DNA of 64,000 nucleotides from Dyella solisilvae (lineage in GTDB: Bacteria; Pseudomonadota; Gammaproteobacteria; Xanthomonadales; Rhodanobacteraceae). This document shows positions 56,098-63,940 of the stretch, one piece after another. Each line of letters starts with the position of its first letter. Position 1 is the stretch's first letter. Location: positions 186,001 to 250,000 of the forward strand of contig NZ_QQSY01000005.1 of assembly GCF_003351225.1 (NCBI RefSeq), in the 5' to 3' direction. Both the position numbers and the translations under genes were made by a program. The notes below the pieces were generated by a model that had not been told where the DNA came from, did no database searches, and saw only the letters and a list, made by a program, of their open reading frames with translations.

Positions 56098-56268
56098 GTG
56101 AAACCACAGATACCACTTCTGGTGGCCGCGGGCGTTGTTGCGCTCACCTTGAGCATCCTCTCAGGTAGCTCGTCTCGGAAACCAACACAAATGGAAGGAA
56201 GCACCATGGCAAAGCGGATAGGACTCGCGTTCGTGCTCATGTTTCTAGCTTCGTTTGTCGCTCAATAG
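56098..56268 (+). CDS. Possible small membrane protein, 56 residues (GTG start)
   Basis: A frame from GTG 56098 to TAG 56268 encodes two hydrophobic stretches (PLLVAAGVVALTLSILSG and RIGLAFVLMFLASFVAQ). Within it, an ATG at 56206 has a much better site (GGAAGG, about 7 bp) and would give a 20-residue hydrophobic peptide, MAKRIGLAFVLMFLASFVAQ. Its stop is 13 bp before the next gene, so it may work as a leader peptide coupling translation. No similarity recognised. Confidence 0.35.
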   Translation: MKPQIPLLVAAGVVALTLSILSGSSSRKPTQMEGSTMAKRIGLAFVLMFLASFVAQ

Positions 56269-56281
56269 GTAGCGAGGAAAT

Positions 56282-56728
56282 ATGCGCACTTCACTCGTTT
56301 TTATATTGGGGTTTGTAGTCGGCTGCATCGTCGGTTTGGCGACGATTGGAGTGATGTATTACCAGCACTATTTCGTGACGCTTGATGGGCCCGCAGGCGT
56401 TGTTGCTCGGAGCTTTCAGGATTTGGTGAGCGAAGTTCAAAAGCCAATCGATGGCACAGCCAGAACAGCAGAAGAAATTGCGGACGAGCGATTGAGGCTC
56501 TTGGTAGGGGAAAGTGTGCTTGCCGCCGATGCTTTTTGCACCATGAACCAGGGCAACAGGAGTGCGACTCAGCGCGCGGCTGCGAAACTACAGTCAAATC
56601 CCCTGTTCCTGAATCTCGTCTCGAATCTACATCGCGAAGATGCGAGGGCAGCCGTAGAGTTCATAAAAAGCTCGCCCGTAACGGGGCAACAGTGCACGGT
56701 CTTTCAATCGCCTGTGATTGGGCATTGA
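56282..56728 (+). CDS. Hypothetical membrane-anchored protein, 148 residues
   Basis: One N-terminal helix (LVFILGFVVGCIVGLATIGVMYY) followed by a helical periplasmic domain with two cysteines (AFCTMNQGN, QQCTVFQ) that could form a disulfide. Start ATG 56282 has a GAGGAAA site. Its GC content is clearly lower than that of its neighbours and its codon use is less biased, suggesting recent arrival. I do not recognise it; charge and topology fit a bitopic inner-membrane protein. Confidence 0.6.
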   Translation: MRTSLVFILGFVVGCIVGLATIGVMYYQHYFVTLDGPAGVVARSFQDLVSEVQKPIDGTARTAEEIADERLRLLVGESVLAADAFCTMNQGNRSATQRAAAKLQSNPLFLNLVSNLHREDARAAVEFIKSSPVTGQQCTVFQSPVIGH

Positions 56729-57106
56729 TCGTTGTTGTGTCCAGGCACCGGAGGACACCCCAGTGCGTATTTCGGTTATAGCGAACCACCGTTGCGCTCC
56801 GGTCTAAGCAGCGCGCTGGTATTGGACGCCATGCTGCTGTTTCTCAATTTGCGCTATCCAGAAAGATCCCTATATGGACTCCTCCCCTTTGCCAAGCATC
56901 CCCTAGCTCTGACGTCCGTGTCGCCTGCAGACCCGAATCCGCAGGTCGGCAAGTCCGCCTTGCTCCTGAGGCATCCCCAACTGACCGATAGCCTGCCCGA
57001 GCCGCTGGCCTCGGTGCCGGACCCGACGTTCGCTGAAATAGCTATCCATCGAAGTAAGCAAGGGAATAGCGCCAACTCCGTAGCTCGGGCCATGGCACCG
57101 ATTGCG
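56729..57106. other. Intergenic stretch without a supported gene
   Basis: About 378 bp between convergent genes. Open frames on both strands show no start site with a ribosome-binding site and no motif. Nothing else seen. Confidence 0.45.
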
Positions 57107-57481
57107 TCAGCTACCCGACGTCTTGCGAACCTCCGCCACTAGTGCCGCCACGTCCTTTTCACTCAGCAAGTTCAGTTCCTGGAAGGCAGCATCAGTGACT
57201 CGCTTGTCACCCTGGCCTTCCCCGTGAAGCGCGTATCCATCGTCATCCGCGATGAACGTGAAATGGAAGCGAACCGCCTTGTTCTTCGGAGCCGACACGA
57301 TCCGGATGGACTTGCCATCTTCGCACCCGTACACAAGCCAATCGGTCTTTCCGTACTGCTTGGTCACTGGCCCGATGCTGCACTTCATCGCCGGCGCCGA
57401 GTCAGAGGCCAGCACCTGCTCCGGCAGCACGGGCAACGCCAGGACCAGCGCCAGCGCAGCGCTCAATAGACAACCTCTCAT
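57107..57481 (-). CDS. Secreted hypothetical protein, 124 residues
   Basis: The signal peptide (MRGCLLSAALALVLALPVLPEQVLA) is followed by a small domain with two cysteines (MKCSIGPVTKQYGKTDWLVYGCEDGKSI) that probably pair, then strands (VRFHFTFIADDDGYALHGEG) and a helical end (DVAALVAEVRKTSG). No known domain recognised. It lies downstream of the TonB-domain-like gene with 146 bp between them, on the same strand. Confidence 0.7.
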   Translation of the reverse strand: MRGCLLSAALALVLALPVLPEQVLASDSAPAMKCSIGPVTKQYGKTDWLVYGCEDGKSIRIVSAPKNKAVRFHFTFIADDDGYALHGEGQGDKRVTDAAFQELNLLSEKDVAALVAEVRKTSGS

Positions 57482-57627
57482 GGAAACCTCTTTCGTTGCG
57501 TCGTTGAGTGGATTGCGCCATCAACCCAACAGGAACCCCTAACCGGCGGTCTCCGTGTGTCGTATTGTTCGGCGGCTGGTAGTGGGCGTCCAACCGGCGC
57601 TTTAGCCGTAGCGAAATTCCCGGATTA

Positions 57628-58503
57628 CTAGCCGCCGTCCAAGGGCGAAGTCAGCTCCACCGATGACGAGGCCGCTTGCACGTGCCCATCGGCGATCGCA
57701 TCCGAACCTTGCGCCAACGCCTCCGGCACCAGCAGTTCAGGAGGAAGAGGGTTTGAAGTCCGCTTGAGCCGCGGGCCAGGAATGTAGACCTCCCACTCGC
57801 CGAGGCCAGGCTCTTTGACCGGTGGCGCTCCGCGGACCTGGAGGTTGAATCGGACCGGTACGCGCACGTACCAACCTGGCGCATTGGCGTACTTACCTGT
57901 CGTCGGCACATTCCAGGTCCAGTCTTGAAGTGCGGCACTGGCAGCTCGCGCGAGGTCGTTGCGCATACGCTCCTGATCGTGTTCAGGGACGGCCGACCGG
58001 AGGTTTACCTGCTCCGTCTCTGTCTTCCGGGTCTTGCCGTCGCGGCCAACCAGGACCAGCGTGTAGACCGTGCCCTGGACACGCGCATCTAGGGCCATGA
58101 GTGGGTACTTGGGCTGCACACGCTTGAGGGAGGTTGGCCTGGCGTCTTCGGTATGAAAGTCGTCATCGAACGATGCCGCGATGATGCTGACTCTATCGTG
58201 CTTGTCATCAACCGGGGCCGCGAGAAGACGAATGGTCATGCGCTCGGTGATATCGATCGGCAACGTGATCGACCTCTTGAACGTCCATACCGGAATGTTC
58301 TTGTCGAGCAAAGTGCGGACAGCGGGCGCTAGCTTGTCAGCCTGGTCGAGGGTGTAGCTGTGAACCTTTCCTTCGGGCGTGACCTGTACCGTACCGGTGA
58401 TCAACGTCGTGGCCACAACCTGCTTGCGCACGTCTTCGGTATGACCTGCCATGGACGCCAGGCTGAGGCAGACTGCCAAGGCCATGGCTAAATTCGTTCG
58501 CAT
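57628..58503 (-). CDS. Secreted protein with TonB C-terminal-like domain
   Basis: A 291-residue protein with a signal peptide (MRTNLAMALAVCLSLASMAGH). The middle segment PKYPLMALDARVQGTVYTLV followed by LVGRDGKT matches the TonB C-terminal domain pattern (P-x-Y-P-x-x-A...G-x-V...V-x-x-D-G), and ALQDWTWNVP fits its later strand. The Pro-rich linker and the N-terminal anchor of real TonB are missing, since the signal peptide looks cleavable. It is therefore more likely a periplasmic protein using the fold than an energy transducer. Confidence 0.68.
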   Translation of the reverse strand: MRTNLAMALAVCLSLASMAGHTEDVRKQVVATTLITGTVQVTPEGKVHSYTLDQADKLAPAVRTLLDKNIPVWTFKRSITLPIDITERMTIRLLAAPVDDKHDRVSIIAASFDDDFHTEDARPTSLKRVQPKYPLMALDARVQGTVYTLVLVGRDGKTRKTETEQVNLRSAVPEHDQERMRNDLARAASAALQDWTWNVPTTGKYANAPGWYVRVPVRFNLQVRGAPPVKEPGLGEWEVYIPGPRLKRTSNPLPPELLVPEALAQGSDAIADGHVQAASSSVELTSPLDGG

Positions 58504-58670
58504 TGGATTCCCCCACGGAATTGTCGTCTCTCGACTGAGACCTTTTATGCGGCTTGGCGGTGGCGGGCATTGGTTGCCTCTACCTCACTGACCAAACTTC
58601 ACTGATCGGCTAGCGCGCCGGCCGATTTACACCCAAGCGCCATGCAACGGTGCGCCCAAGGATTGAAAGT

Positions 58671-58694
58671 GAGCGCTTCGACTCGGAAGCGGAC
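58671..58694. repeat. Short palindrome family, copy 2
   Basis: GAGCGCTTC-GACTCG-GAAGCGGAC; the arms pair except at one position near the outer end. It lies 26 bp beyond the stop of the small membrane protein gene. Confidence 0.55.
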
Positions 58695-58719
58695 AAGTGC
58701 ACCATGTCCACACCAGGCC

Positions 58720-59076
58720 CTAGCTCGCCCAATAAACGACCCACTCAAGCAAATATCCTCCATAGAACAGCAGAGCGAACCCAAGCAGCCACAACAGTCC
58801 CAACGCGCCTCTGGTTCTTATCAAGTAGTAAGGCAGGTAAGGCAACCAGAAGACGAACACCAAAAACCCGAACTCGAATGGGCGGTAGAGGTCCCTGCGT
58901 TCTCGACAGTCCAGGTCCACCCAGAGGACGAGAAGCACGAGGAAGACGAGCGACCAAGTTGCCTGGAAGGAAGCCCCAGCATTGAGACCTTGGGCAAACA
59001 GCGCCGCCTCGTAGCCACCGACTGCGACAGACACCACCACCAGTGTGAAAAGCAACACCCTGCTCTTTAAGGCCAC
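58720..59076 (-). CDS. Hypothetical four-helix membrane protein, 118 residues
   Basis: The GTG at 59076 has a strong AAGGAGG site; the frame runs on upstream into a repeat and has no better start. Helices are about SRVLLFTLVVVSVAVGGYEA, FQATWSLVFLVLLVLWVDL, FGFLVFVFWLPYLPYYLI and ALGLLWLLGFALLFYGGYLL. A conserved-looking charged loop, DLDCRERRDLYRP, joins helices 2 and 3. I cannot assign a family. Confidence 0.65.
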   Translation of the reverse strand: MALKSRVLLFTLVVVSVAVGGYEAALFAQGLNAGASFQATWSLVFLVLLVLWVDLDCRERRDLYRPFEFGFLVFVFWLPYLPYYLIRTRGALGLLWLLGFALLFYGGYLLEWVVYWAS

Positions 59077-59109
59077 GACACCTCCTTGGCGCTGCCGGCT
59101 TTGAACGAT

Positions 59110-59133
59110 ATCCGCTTCCGATCGAAACTGGAC
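59110..59133. repeat. Short palindrome family, copy 3
   Basis: ATCCGCTTCCGATCGAAACTGGAC, an imperfect copy of the family (arms ATCCGCTTC / GAAACTGGAC), followed by ATTCA as copy 5 is followed by ATTCC. Confidence 0.5.
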
Positions 59134-59206
59134 ATTCACATCCCCGGACTAAGGCCCATCCCGCTCGAAGCCCCACCCGGCCCACATTCATTGCGCGCTC
59201 CGCGCC

Positions 59207-60964
59207 CTAAGGCGCCGCCGTCAGGCCGTGCGCGGTAGCGCGCGTCTCGATTTGCGAATCAAGTGAGCGAGCAGCGACCAGGTCGGCATTACCTGCGTCG
59301 ACCTGGCCGCTGCGAATCTTCGCGAGGCCAAGAACGTAGCGTGACCATGCCGAACGGGGCAGTTTCGCCACAGCCTGCTCGTATGCCTTGACCGACTCTG
59401 GATAATGTCCGAGCCGAAACTCGACCAGACCGAGGCTGTCGAGGTAAGGCGGCTTTTCGCCGTCGCGCTTGATCGCCTTGCGGCAATCCTTCAAGGCATC
59501 GTCGAGCATCTGATTGCTCAGGCTTCGCGCGAAGCAACGTTCGTTGAGGGCGGAACCAAGCATGGCGTCATCGTTGTGCATATGAATCCAACCATCGAGC
59601 ATCGGCAATGCCGCCGCGGGCTCATCGAGCTGAATGTAGAGGGTGGCAATCGTACGCGCCTCCGCTGATCCAGCCGGCGCCAACGCACTTGCCCCCGTCG
59701 CATCCGCTGCAGCTCCGACGCGGTCCTTGCGTGAGAAACGCAGCTCGGCGCGCATCAGCAAAGCTTCGAAATTCTTCGGATCCAGACCTAAGGCCGTGTC
59801 CAGATCGGTCAGCGCAGCCTCGGGCTGCCTGGCAACCTCATGCGCCCTCGCGCGCGCCACATAGTTGGCCGCATGATCGGGAGCCAAGCCGATGGCCTTG
59901 TCCAGATCGGCAAGCGCCGCACTGGGTTCGCCGCGCGACAAGTGCGCTTGCCCCGATAAGGCGTAAGCCTCCGGGCTCAGGGGCGCCGCCCCTGTTCCAT
60001 CCGCTCCACTGCCGGCGCCGGTTTTTGGGTCCTCGCCCGGCGGAGTGGCAAAGGTAAACACACGCCCACCGTTATAGGTGAAGAACACCTTGCCCGTGCT
60101 TTTGGCAATGAACATGTGGTGGGCAAGGATGAAGTCCACGCCGAGGAGCATGTCGGTCTGGTCACCGATATCGCCGTCAATCACCATCATCTGACTGTGC
60201 TGGATTGTCTCCGTCCCGACCGAAAACGAGTCAATTCTCACCGTCCATTGCTTGACCTGCTTGGCGCCGAAACCCATGGCGGTACTGCCCGCCTTGACGC
60301 CCGGCGCGCTGAGGTTGACGCCAATCCGCTCTGCAGCGTCACGCGTAAGTACGGTCGCGTCGGCCCCGGAGTCGACCATGGCGCGCACTTTGTGGCCATT
60401 GATCATTACGTTGATGAAAGTGCGCCGATCATGTCCGTTGTCACCCGGCTCAATGTCGGCAACGTTGTAATTGCCATCCTTCTCCCAGTACGCCAGCTGC
60501 GTCTTTGCGCAATGCTCCGTCTTCAACAGGGTCAACCGACCGTGCGCGAAGTCGAGTTCCAGATCGGCGAAATCCAGCAGGTTGGAGCCAAGCAGCGCGC
60601 TGCCGACATCCGTGCCACCCACCAGAAAAGACACATTTTTCAGCGTGGTATTGAGGATGCCAAGCTCTTTGACCTTGGCCTGCTGGACGAACGCACTGCC
60701 TCCAATGCCATCGATACGGAGCCCGAAGGGTGCGGGCTCCAGCTTGAGTCCGAGCGCCGAGGCATTGGCAGCCGACATGACGTTGAAGAAGGCGCCCGTG
60801 TCGATCATGAAGCGCGTCGGGCTTCCGTTGACCTGCACCAGGGTGGTGGGCTTATTGCCTACCATTTCGACGGGAAGCGTTCCGTAATTTATGAGATGGC
60901 AGTCATCTGCCCACGCTTGGCCCGCAAGCAGTACGGCTATTCCCATAAGGAAACGTTGCAACAC
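59207..60964 (-). CDS. Exported double retropepsin-like aspartic protease with TPR repeats
   Basis: A 585-residue protein from the GTG at 60964 (GGGGAGA site; an ATG at 61009 would add 15 residues ahead of the signal peptide). Signal peptide MLQRFLMGIAVLLAGQAWA. Retropepsin-like domain 1 has FMIDTGAFF (DTG 55-57); domain 2 has AMVDSGADATVL (DSG 198-200), and DMLLGVDFILAHHMFI is the matching 'G-x-D' strand. Then TPR repeats (about 335-580, LSRGEPSAALADLDKAIGLAPDH and similar). The two half-sites could form one pseudo-dimeric active site. A periplasmic protease with TPRs for partner binding is the best reading. Confidence 0.85.
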   Translation of the reverse strand: MLQRFLMGIAVLLAGQAWADDCHLINYGTLPVEMVGNKPTTLVQVNGSPTRFMIDTGAFFNVMSAANASALGLKLEPAPFGLRIDGIGGSAFVQQAKVKELGILNTTLKNVSFLVGGTDVGSALLGSNLLDFADLELDFAHGRLTLLKTEHCAKTQLAYWEKDGNYNVADIEPGDNGHDRRTFINVMINGHKVRAMVDSGADATVLTRDAAERIGVNLSAPGVKAGSTAMGFGAKQVKQWTVRIDSFSVGTETIQHSQMMVIDGDIGDQTDMLLGVDFILAHHMFIAKSTGKVFFTYNGGRVFTFATPPGEDPKTGAGSGADGTGAAPLSPEAYALSGQAHLSRGEPSAALADLDKAIGLAPDHAANYVARARAHEVARQPEAALTDLDTALGLDPKNFEALLMRAELRFSRKDRVGAAADATGASALAPAGSAEARTIATLYIQLDEPAAALPMLDGWIHMHNDDAMLGSALNERCFARSLSNQMLDDALKDCRKAIKRDGEKPPYLDSLGLVEFRLGHYPESVKAYEQAVAKLPRSAWSRYVLGLAKIRSGQVDAGNADLVAARSLDSQIETRATAHGLTAAP

Positions 60965-61093
60965 CTTCTTCTCTCCCCTTCTGTCCAAAACCAACTCCGC
61001 AAGAATCATGACCGGCTTTCAATATCTCTGACTACGACCGTGGCCCGTTCAAGCCGCCGCCGTTTGATGTCCGCCCAGGAGCGGGAGCAGACG

Positions 61094-61330
61094 CTAGTAA
61101 TTCCATTGAGCAATCTCGCGAAGCCGGCCGTCGGGTAATGCAAACTCGGGGCCCATCGCCATCGCTTCCAGCGACACCAATAGCTGCTTGACGTCCGGGC
61201 CAATGTCGCGCGCGTGGCGCAGGTAGGTCTGGTACGCCCAATCCGCGACCTGCCCATAATCAATCGCGCCAGAGAAACCCTTGAGAACTTCTCTCAACTC
61301 ACCTGCAAGATCATGCTCCGAATATGTCAT
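61094..61330 (-). CDS. Hypothetical protein, 78 residues
   Basis: A small soluble, acidic protein (MTYSEHDLAGELREVLKGFS...) predicted to be mostly helical, with a GGGGG site before the ATG at 61330. The pattern LREVLKGFSGAIDYGQVADWAYQTYL and the end ALPDGRLREIAQWNY resemble small immunity-like or DUF-type proteins of accessory loci, but I cannot name a family. No membrane segment or signal peptide. Confidence 0.6.
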   Translation of the reverse strand: MTYSEHDLAGELREVLKGFSGAIDYGQVADWAYQTYLRHARDIGPDVKQLLVSLEAMAMGPEFALPDGRLREIAQWNY

Positions 61331-61363
61331 TGCCGCCCCCTGATCAGTTCCTCGTATCGTGAC

Positions 61364-61386
61364 GTCCATTCCGGTCGGAAACGGAC
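61364..61386. repeat. Short palindrome family, copy 4
   Basis: GTCCATTCCGGTCGGAAACGGAC, arms GTCC(A)TTCCG / CGGAA(A)CGGAC with an offset base. It lies between the 78-residue gene and the DUF2059 gene. Confidence 0.5.
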
Positions 61387-61402
61387 ATCATCGCCATCTC
61401 GA

Positions 61403-61945
61403 TTAAGGGGCGGACTGTGTGTCTGGTGTCGGATGCGCCTCGCGATAGCCCTTGAGTTCTTTCACCATGTCAGCACTGATTTGTCGCATCTGCGGCAGCA
61501 TCGTTTGCATCTTTGCCTGGGTCATCGCCATCGTCTGCTGCAGGACCTGAGGCATCTTCTGGATCACCGCTTGCCCCGACGGTGACTTGTAGAACGCCAC
61601 GAGATCGTCTACCTCCTTCTGCGTGAAGGTCTTCCGGTAGATGTCCAGCATCATGGGTTCCATCTGGGGCCAGGCGATTTGTTGCTTGACCAGGTCCGCC
61701 AGCTTTTCCACACCGCGATTGACGATCTTCTGTTCCTCCGGAGCCAGCGGTGCACCATTGTTTGCCTGCTCTGCTGACTTCAACATCATCCCGTTCATTT
61801 GAGCTGCCATTCCGTCGAGCAACTTTCTCGACTGCATCACATCAAGCAGTTGATGAATTGATTCGTCGCTCGGCGGCGCTTCCGTGCCCCATGCCGGCGA
61901 CATCAGAACAGCGAGCATCAACAGCAGCAAGAAACGACACTTCAT
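61403..61945 (-). CDS. DUF2059 domain secreted protein
   Basis: A 180-residue protein with a signal peptide (MKCRFLLLLMLAVLMSPAWG). The helical domain has IYRKTFTQKEVDDLVAFYKS and SPSGQAVIQKMPQVLQQT, the DUF2059 hallmark. The start at 61945 has an AGGAA site. The family is periplasmic and widespread in Proteobacteria; no function is established. Confidence 0.85.
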   Translation of the reverse strand: MKCRFLLLLMLAVLMSPAWGTEAPPSDESIHQLLDVMQSRKLLDGMAAQMNGMMLKSAEQANNGAPLAPEEQKIVNRGVEKLADLVKQQIAWPQMEPMMLDIYRKTFTQKEVDDLVAFYKSPSGQAVIQKMPQVLQQTMAMTQAKMQTMLPQMRQISADMVKELKGYREAHPTPDTQSAP

Positions 61946-62124
61946 CGTCGAATTCCTCGAATTGGAAAGACCTAAGGTTCTGGTCGACAGCGGCATTCGG
62001 TCGAGTCCGCGGCACACGTTATGTACGGCCGCCCACGTTGATGGACTGCCCATGCCCGAGGGAAACGGTGGGTTGTTATCGATCTGAGGCGATCTGATGG
62101 TCGGCTACATTCGCCCGTAACGAC

Positions 62125-62145
62125 GATCGATCAGTCGATCGATCA
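62125..62145. repeat. Tandem GATCGATCA direct repeat
   Basis: GATCGATCA-GTC-GATCGATCA, a perfect 9-bp direct repeat with 3-bp spacer; each unit is also nearly palindromic and contains Dam-type GATC sites (four in 21 bp). Confidence 0.6.
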
Positions 62146-62190
62146 CCGTCCAGATTCGAAAGTCGCGGAAGGATGTGTGGCGCGCTGGGC

Positions 62191-62310
62191 CTATGGAGGC
62201 CCTGCAATCAAACCACGTTGACGGTGAGCCACGAATGCGGCTCCCGTCGAAAACAATTCTCGAATAGCCCGTTCACAAGTTGGCGCGCGAAACGCCTCAA
62301 GTCGCCCCAT
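62191..62310 (-). CDS. Possible tiny ORF, 39 residues
   Basis: A GGGGGAGG sequence lies 9 bp before ATG 62310 (39 codons, MGRLEAFRAPTCERAIRELF...), and 4 bp before an overlapping GTG frame at 62315 (35 codons). The unusually good site on the minus strand is the only evidence; neither product is recognised. Confidence 0.2.
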   Translation of the reverse strand: MGRLEAFRAPTCERAIRELFSTGAAFVAHRQRGLIAGPP

Positions 62311-62787
62311 GTCACTCAGCCTCCCCCTGAGACCTGCTAGTGCTTGGACTGTCCCAACTAAGACTCACTTCTGCGAACCGGGGACGTCCCTGGACGACGC
62401 CAACCCTCTCGCTTGCACCTAACTTACGGAGTCATTCTTGCGAGTGTCAATACTCTTGCAATAGCAAGTTCTTGCGTCATATGGGCAATGCGATCATTGA
62501 ATCAGCGCGATGCCGTACGGCCGTCTAAGCCTTGGCCACCGCAAGTGAGAGAGGCATCCGCAGGAAGTGGCTCCGATAGCAGCCGACGGTATCTCGGCCG
62601 CCACTGTCATTCGCAGCCCCGCAGTCTGTCCTCTACACCGCGATCCGTCGGCCTGCTGAGCGGCGGCTCGGTGTACATCTACTTCGGATCGGGAGCGGAC
62701 ATTCCGACGCACAGTGGATCCAATCCGCCCGTCGAGGTGAAGCGCGCTTGCTTCGCGCCCCAGGGTTCCGCCGACTGGTGACATCCG

Positions 62788-63321
62788 TCATGACTGGTTT
62801 AGAACGGCAAGGCAGCGTCGCTTCGCTGCTTGCAGGGTGGGATCCCGCACTTGAGACAGCGCCCGTCTCGCCATGATCTTGTAGTTGTGCGGGACACCCT
62901 CAATGAATGGAATGCTGCAGACGCGTGAAGTCGCCAGGATGCGGTCATCCCCCTCGATCGGGTCCAAGACCTTGAGTACGGCTGCGGCATTCCTTGGCAA
63001 GGCGTGAGCCAGCTCGATCGACAGCCCCTCAGCGTCGGCGCCATCCGCGCCAGGGGCCAGCCTCGGCGCAAGCGCAACCCAATCCGGGCCTCCCAAGCCG
63101 ATGCGTTCGTATAGAAACTCCGTGTCTTCAGCGCTGAGGGACATCAAAAATGCCCGCGCCCCACGCCGGTCGACGGCGTCGGCGACGTCCTTCGCCGTCC
63201 GGAACGGTGGCGCCGCCCTTATCAGGGACCTGGCCTGGGTGGTCTTCGCGGCGCGCAAGGGTGATGTCACCCAGAGGCTGCTGCTCGCCAACGCGAGTGA
63301 GAGGAACATGCGTCGTTTCAT
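62788..63321 (-). CDS. Secreted protein next to a Tlde1-like toxin, candidate immunity protein
   Basis: A 177-residue protein with a signal peptide (MKRRMFLSLALASSSLWVTSPLRA). The mature part is helical (DVADAVDRRGARAFLMSLSAEDTEFLYERI, NYKIMARRALSQVRDPTLQAAKRRCLAVL). Its start overlaps the toxin gene's stop (ATGA). Tlde1-type L,D-transpeptidase toxins act in the periplasm and are neutralised by small exported proteins encoded next door, so this is the natural candidate. It does not show a family that I recognise; the function is inferred from position and export. Confidence 0.65.
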   Translation of the reverse strand: MKRRMFLSLALASSSLWVTSPLRAAKTTQARSLIRAAPPFRTAKDVADAVDRRGARAFLMSLSAEDTEFLYERIGLGGPDWVALAPRLAPGADGADAEGLSIELAHALPRNAAAVLKVLDPIEGDDRILATSRVCSIPFIEGVPHNYKIMARRALSQVRDPTLQAAKRRCLAVLNQS

Positions 63322-63686
63322 GCAATCACCGTCAGGTCCCGGTCCTTGCTTCGCCACACCCGATAACGGGCAGCCAGTGGCGCCACGATGCAGCCGTCCG
63401 ATGCCTCTCCCGGGTGCCTCATGCTGTCGCCGTGTATGAAGAAGGCAAACCGTCCGAACGTGTCTGTTTCCGGTGCGGGCGTGAGCGACATGGCGAACGG
63501 GCCGACGTGCTCATAGTTGTGGGGTGCATTGATGAGGTAGCGCCCCTGCGGAATTGGCCCGACATCCCGCACTGACTGCATGGAAGCATTGTTCTTGCCA
63601 TGACCGTGCCCGGAGTACCCATTGGCCTCGATCAGCTTTCCCTCGTGCAACAGTTCGCCAGTGGTCTGCCTGTAGACCCAGGTCAT
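63318..63686 (-). CDS. Tlde1-like (DUF2778) L,D-transpeptidase-type effector
   Basis: A 122-residue protein. MTWVYRQTTGELLHEGKLIE, ANGYSGHGHGKNN, VGPIPQGRYLI, FAMSLTPAPETDTFGRF and FFIHGDSMRHPGEASDGCIV match the DUF2778/Tlde1 domain end to end. Catalytic His85 (IHGD) and Cys99 (SDGCI) are present. Tlde1 proteins are type VI secretion effectors that cut or exchange D-amino acids in tetrapeptide stems. There is no signal peptide, as expected for an injected effector. The start at 63686 is preferred; the frame is open further upstream. No T6SS genes are in this window. Confidence 0.82.
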   Translation of the reverse strand: MTWVYRQTTGELLHEGKLIEANGYSGHGHGKNNASMQSVRDVGPIPQGRYLINAPHNYEHVGPFAMSLTPAPETDTFGRFAFFIHGDSMRHPGEASDGCIVAPLAARYRVWRSKDRDLTVIA

Positions 63687-63903
63687 GGTTGCGCTCCGCG
63701 ACTTATAAGGTCTGATGGGTGTTCGGCGCAGGAAGAAGCACCGCCCACGGCCGCCCGAACCGGTCACTTTACGCTCGCATGCGACCTCATCTCGTGATGA
63801 ATCAGCGCGCGCAGACGTCGCTCACCCGATCAAAGTGGGAGCCTCCGCGGCCGCCGAGGGAGGCGGCAACGGGATGAGCTAGCGGGCTGAAGTCGCCCTT
63901 GGA

Positions 63904-63931
63904 TGGGTCATGCCATGGAAGGCATGACCCA
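63904..63931. terminator. Strong hairpin after the partial gene at the right edge
   Basis: TGGGTCATGCC-ATGGAA-GGCATGACCCA, a perfect 11-bp stem with 6-nt loop, 9 bp beyond the stop of the minus-strand gene at the right edge. No T-run on the minus strand. Confidence 0.6.
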
Positions 63932-63940
63932 GCGATTCAG

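Larger units (their letters stand above)
61946..62787. other. Long intergenic stretch with repeats and possible tiny frames
   Basis: About 840 bp with reduced coding signal. It contains a 9-bp direct repeat (62125-62145), a tiny minus-strand frame with a strong ribosome-binding site (62191-62310) and a worn copy of the short palindrome near 62690. No larger gene is convincing. Confidence 0.45.

Noticed and set aside
56732-57142. A 136-codon plus-strand frame between convergent hypothetical genes
   Set aside because: No ribosome-binding site, overlaps the end of a better-supported secreted protein gene, and no motif.
55911-62715. The short palindromes as integron attC sites
   Set aside because: I could not find the GTTRRRY / RYYYAAC core sites or an integrase gene, so a cassette array is not supported.
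62494-62784. A 96-codon minus-strand frame before the Tlde1 partner gene
   Set aside because: Arg-rich, with no ribosome-binding site, and it spans the worn palindrome copy; more likely non-coding repeat DNA.
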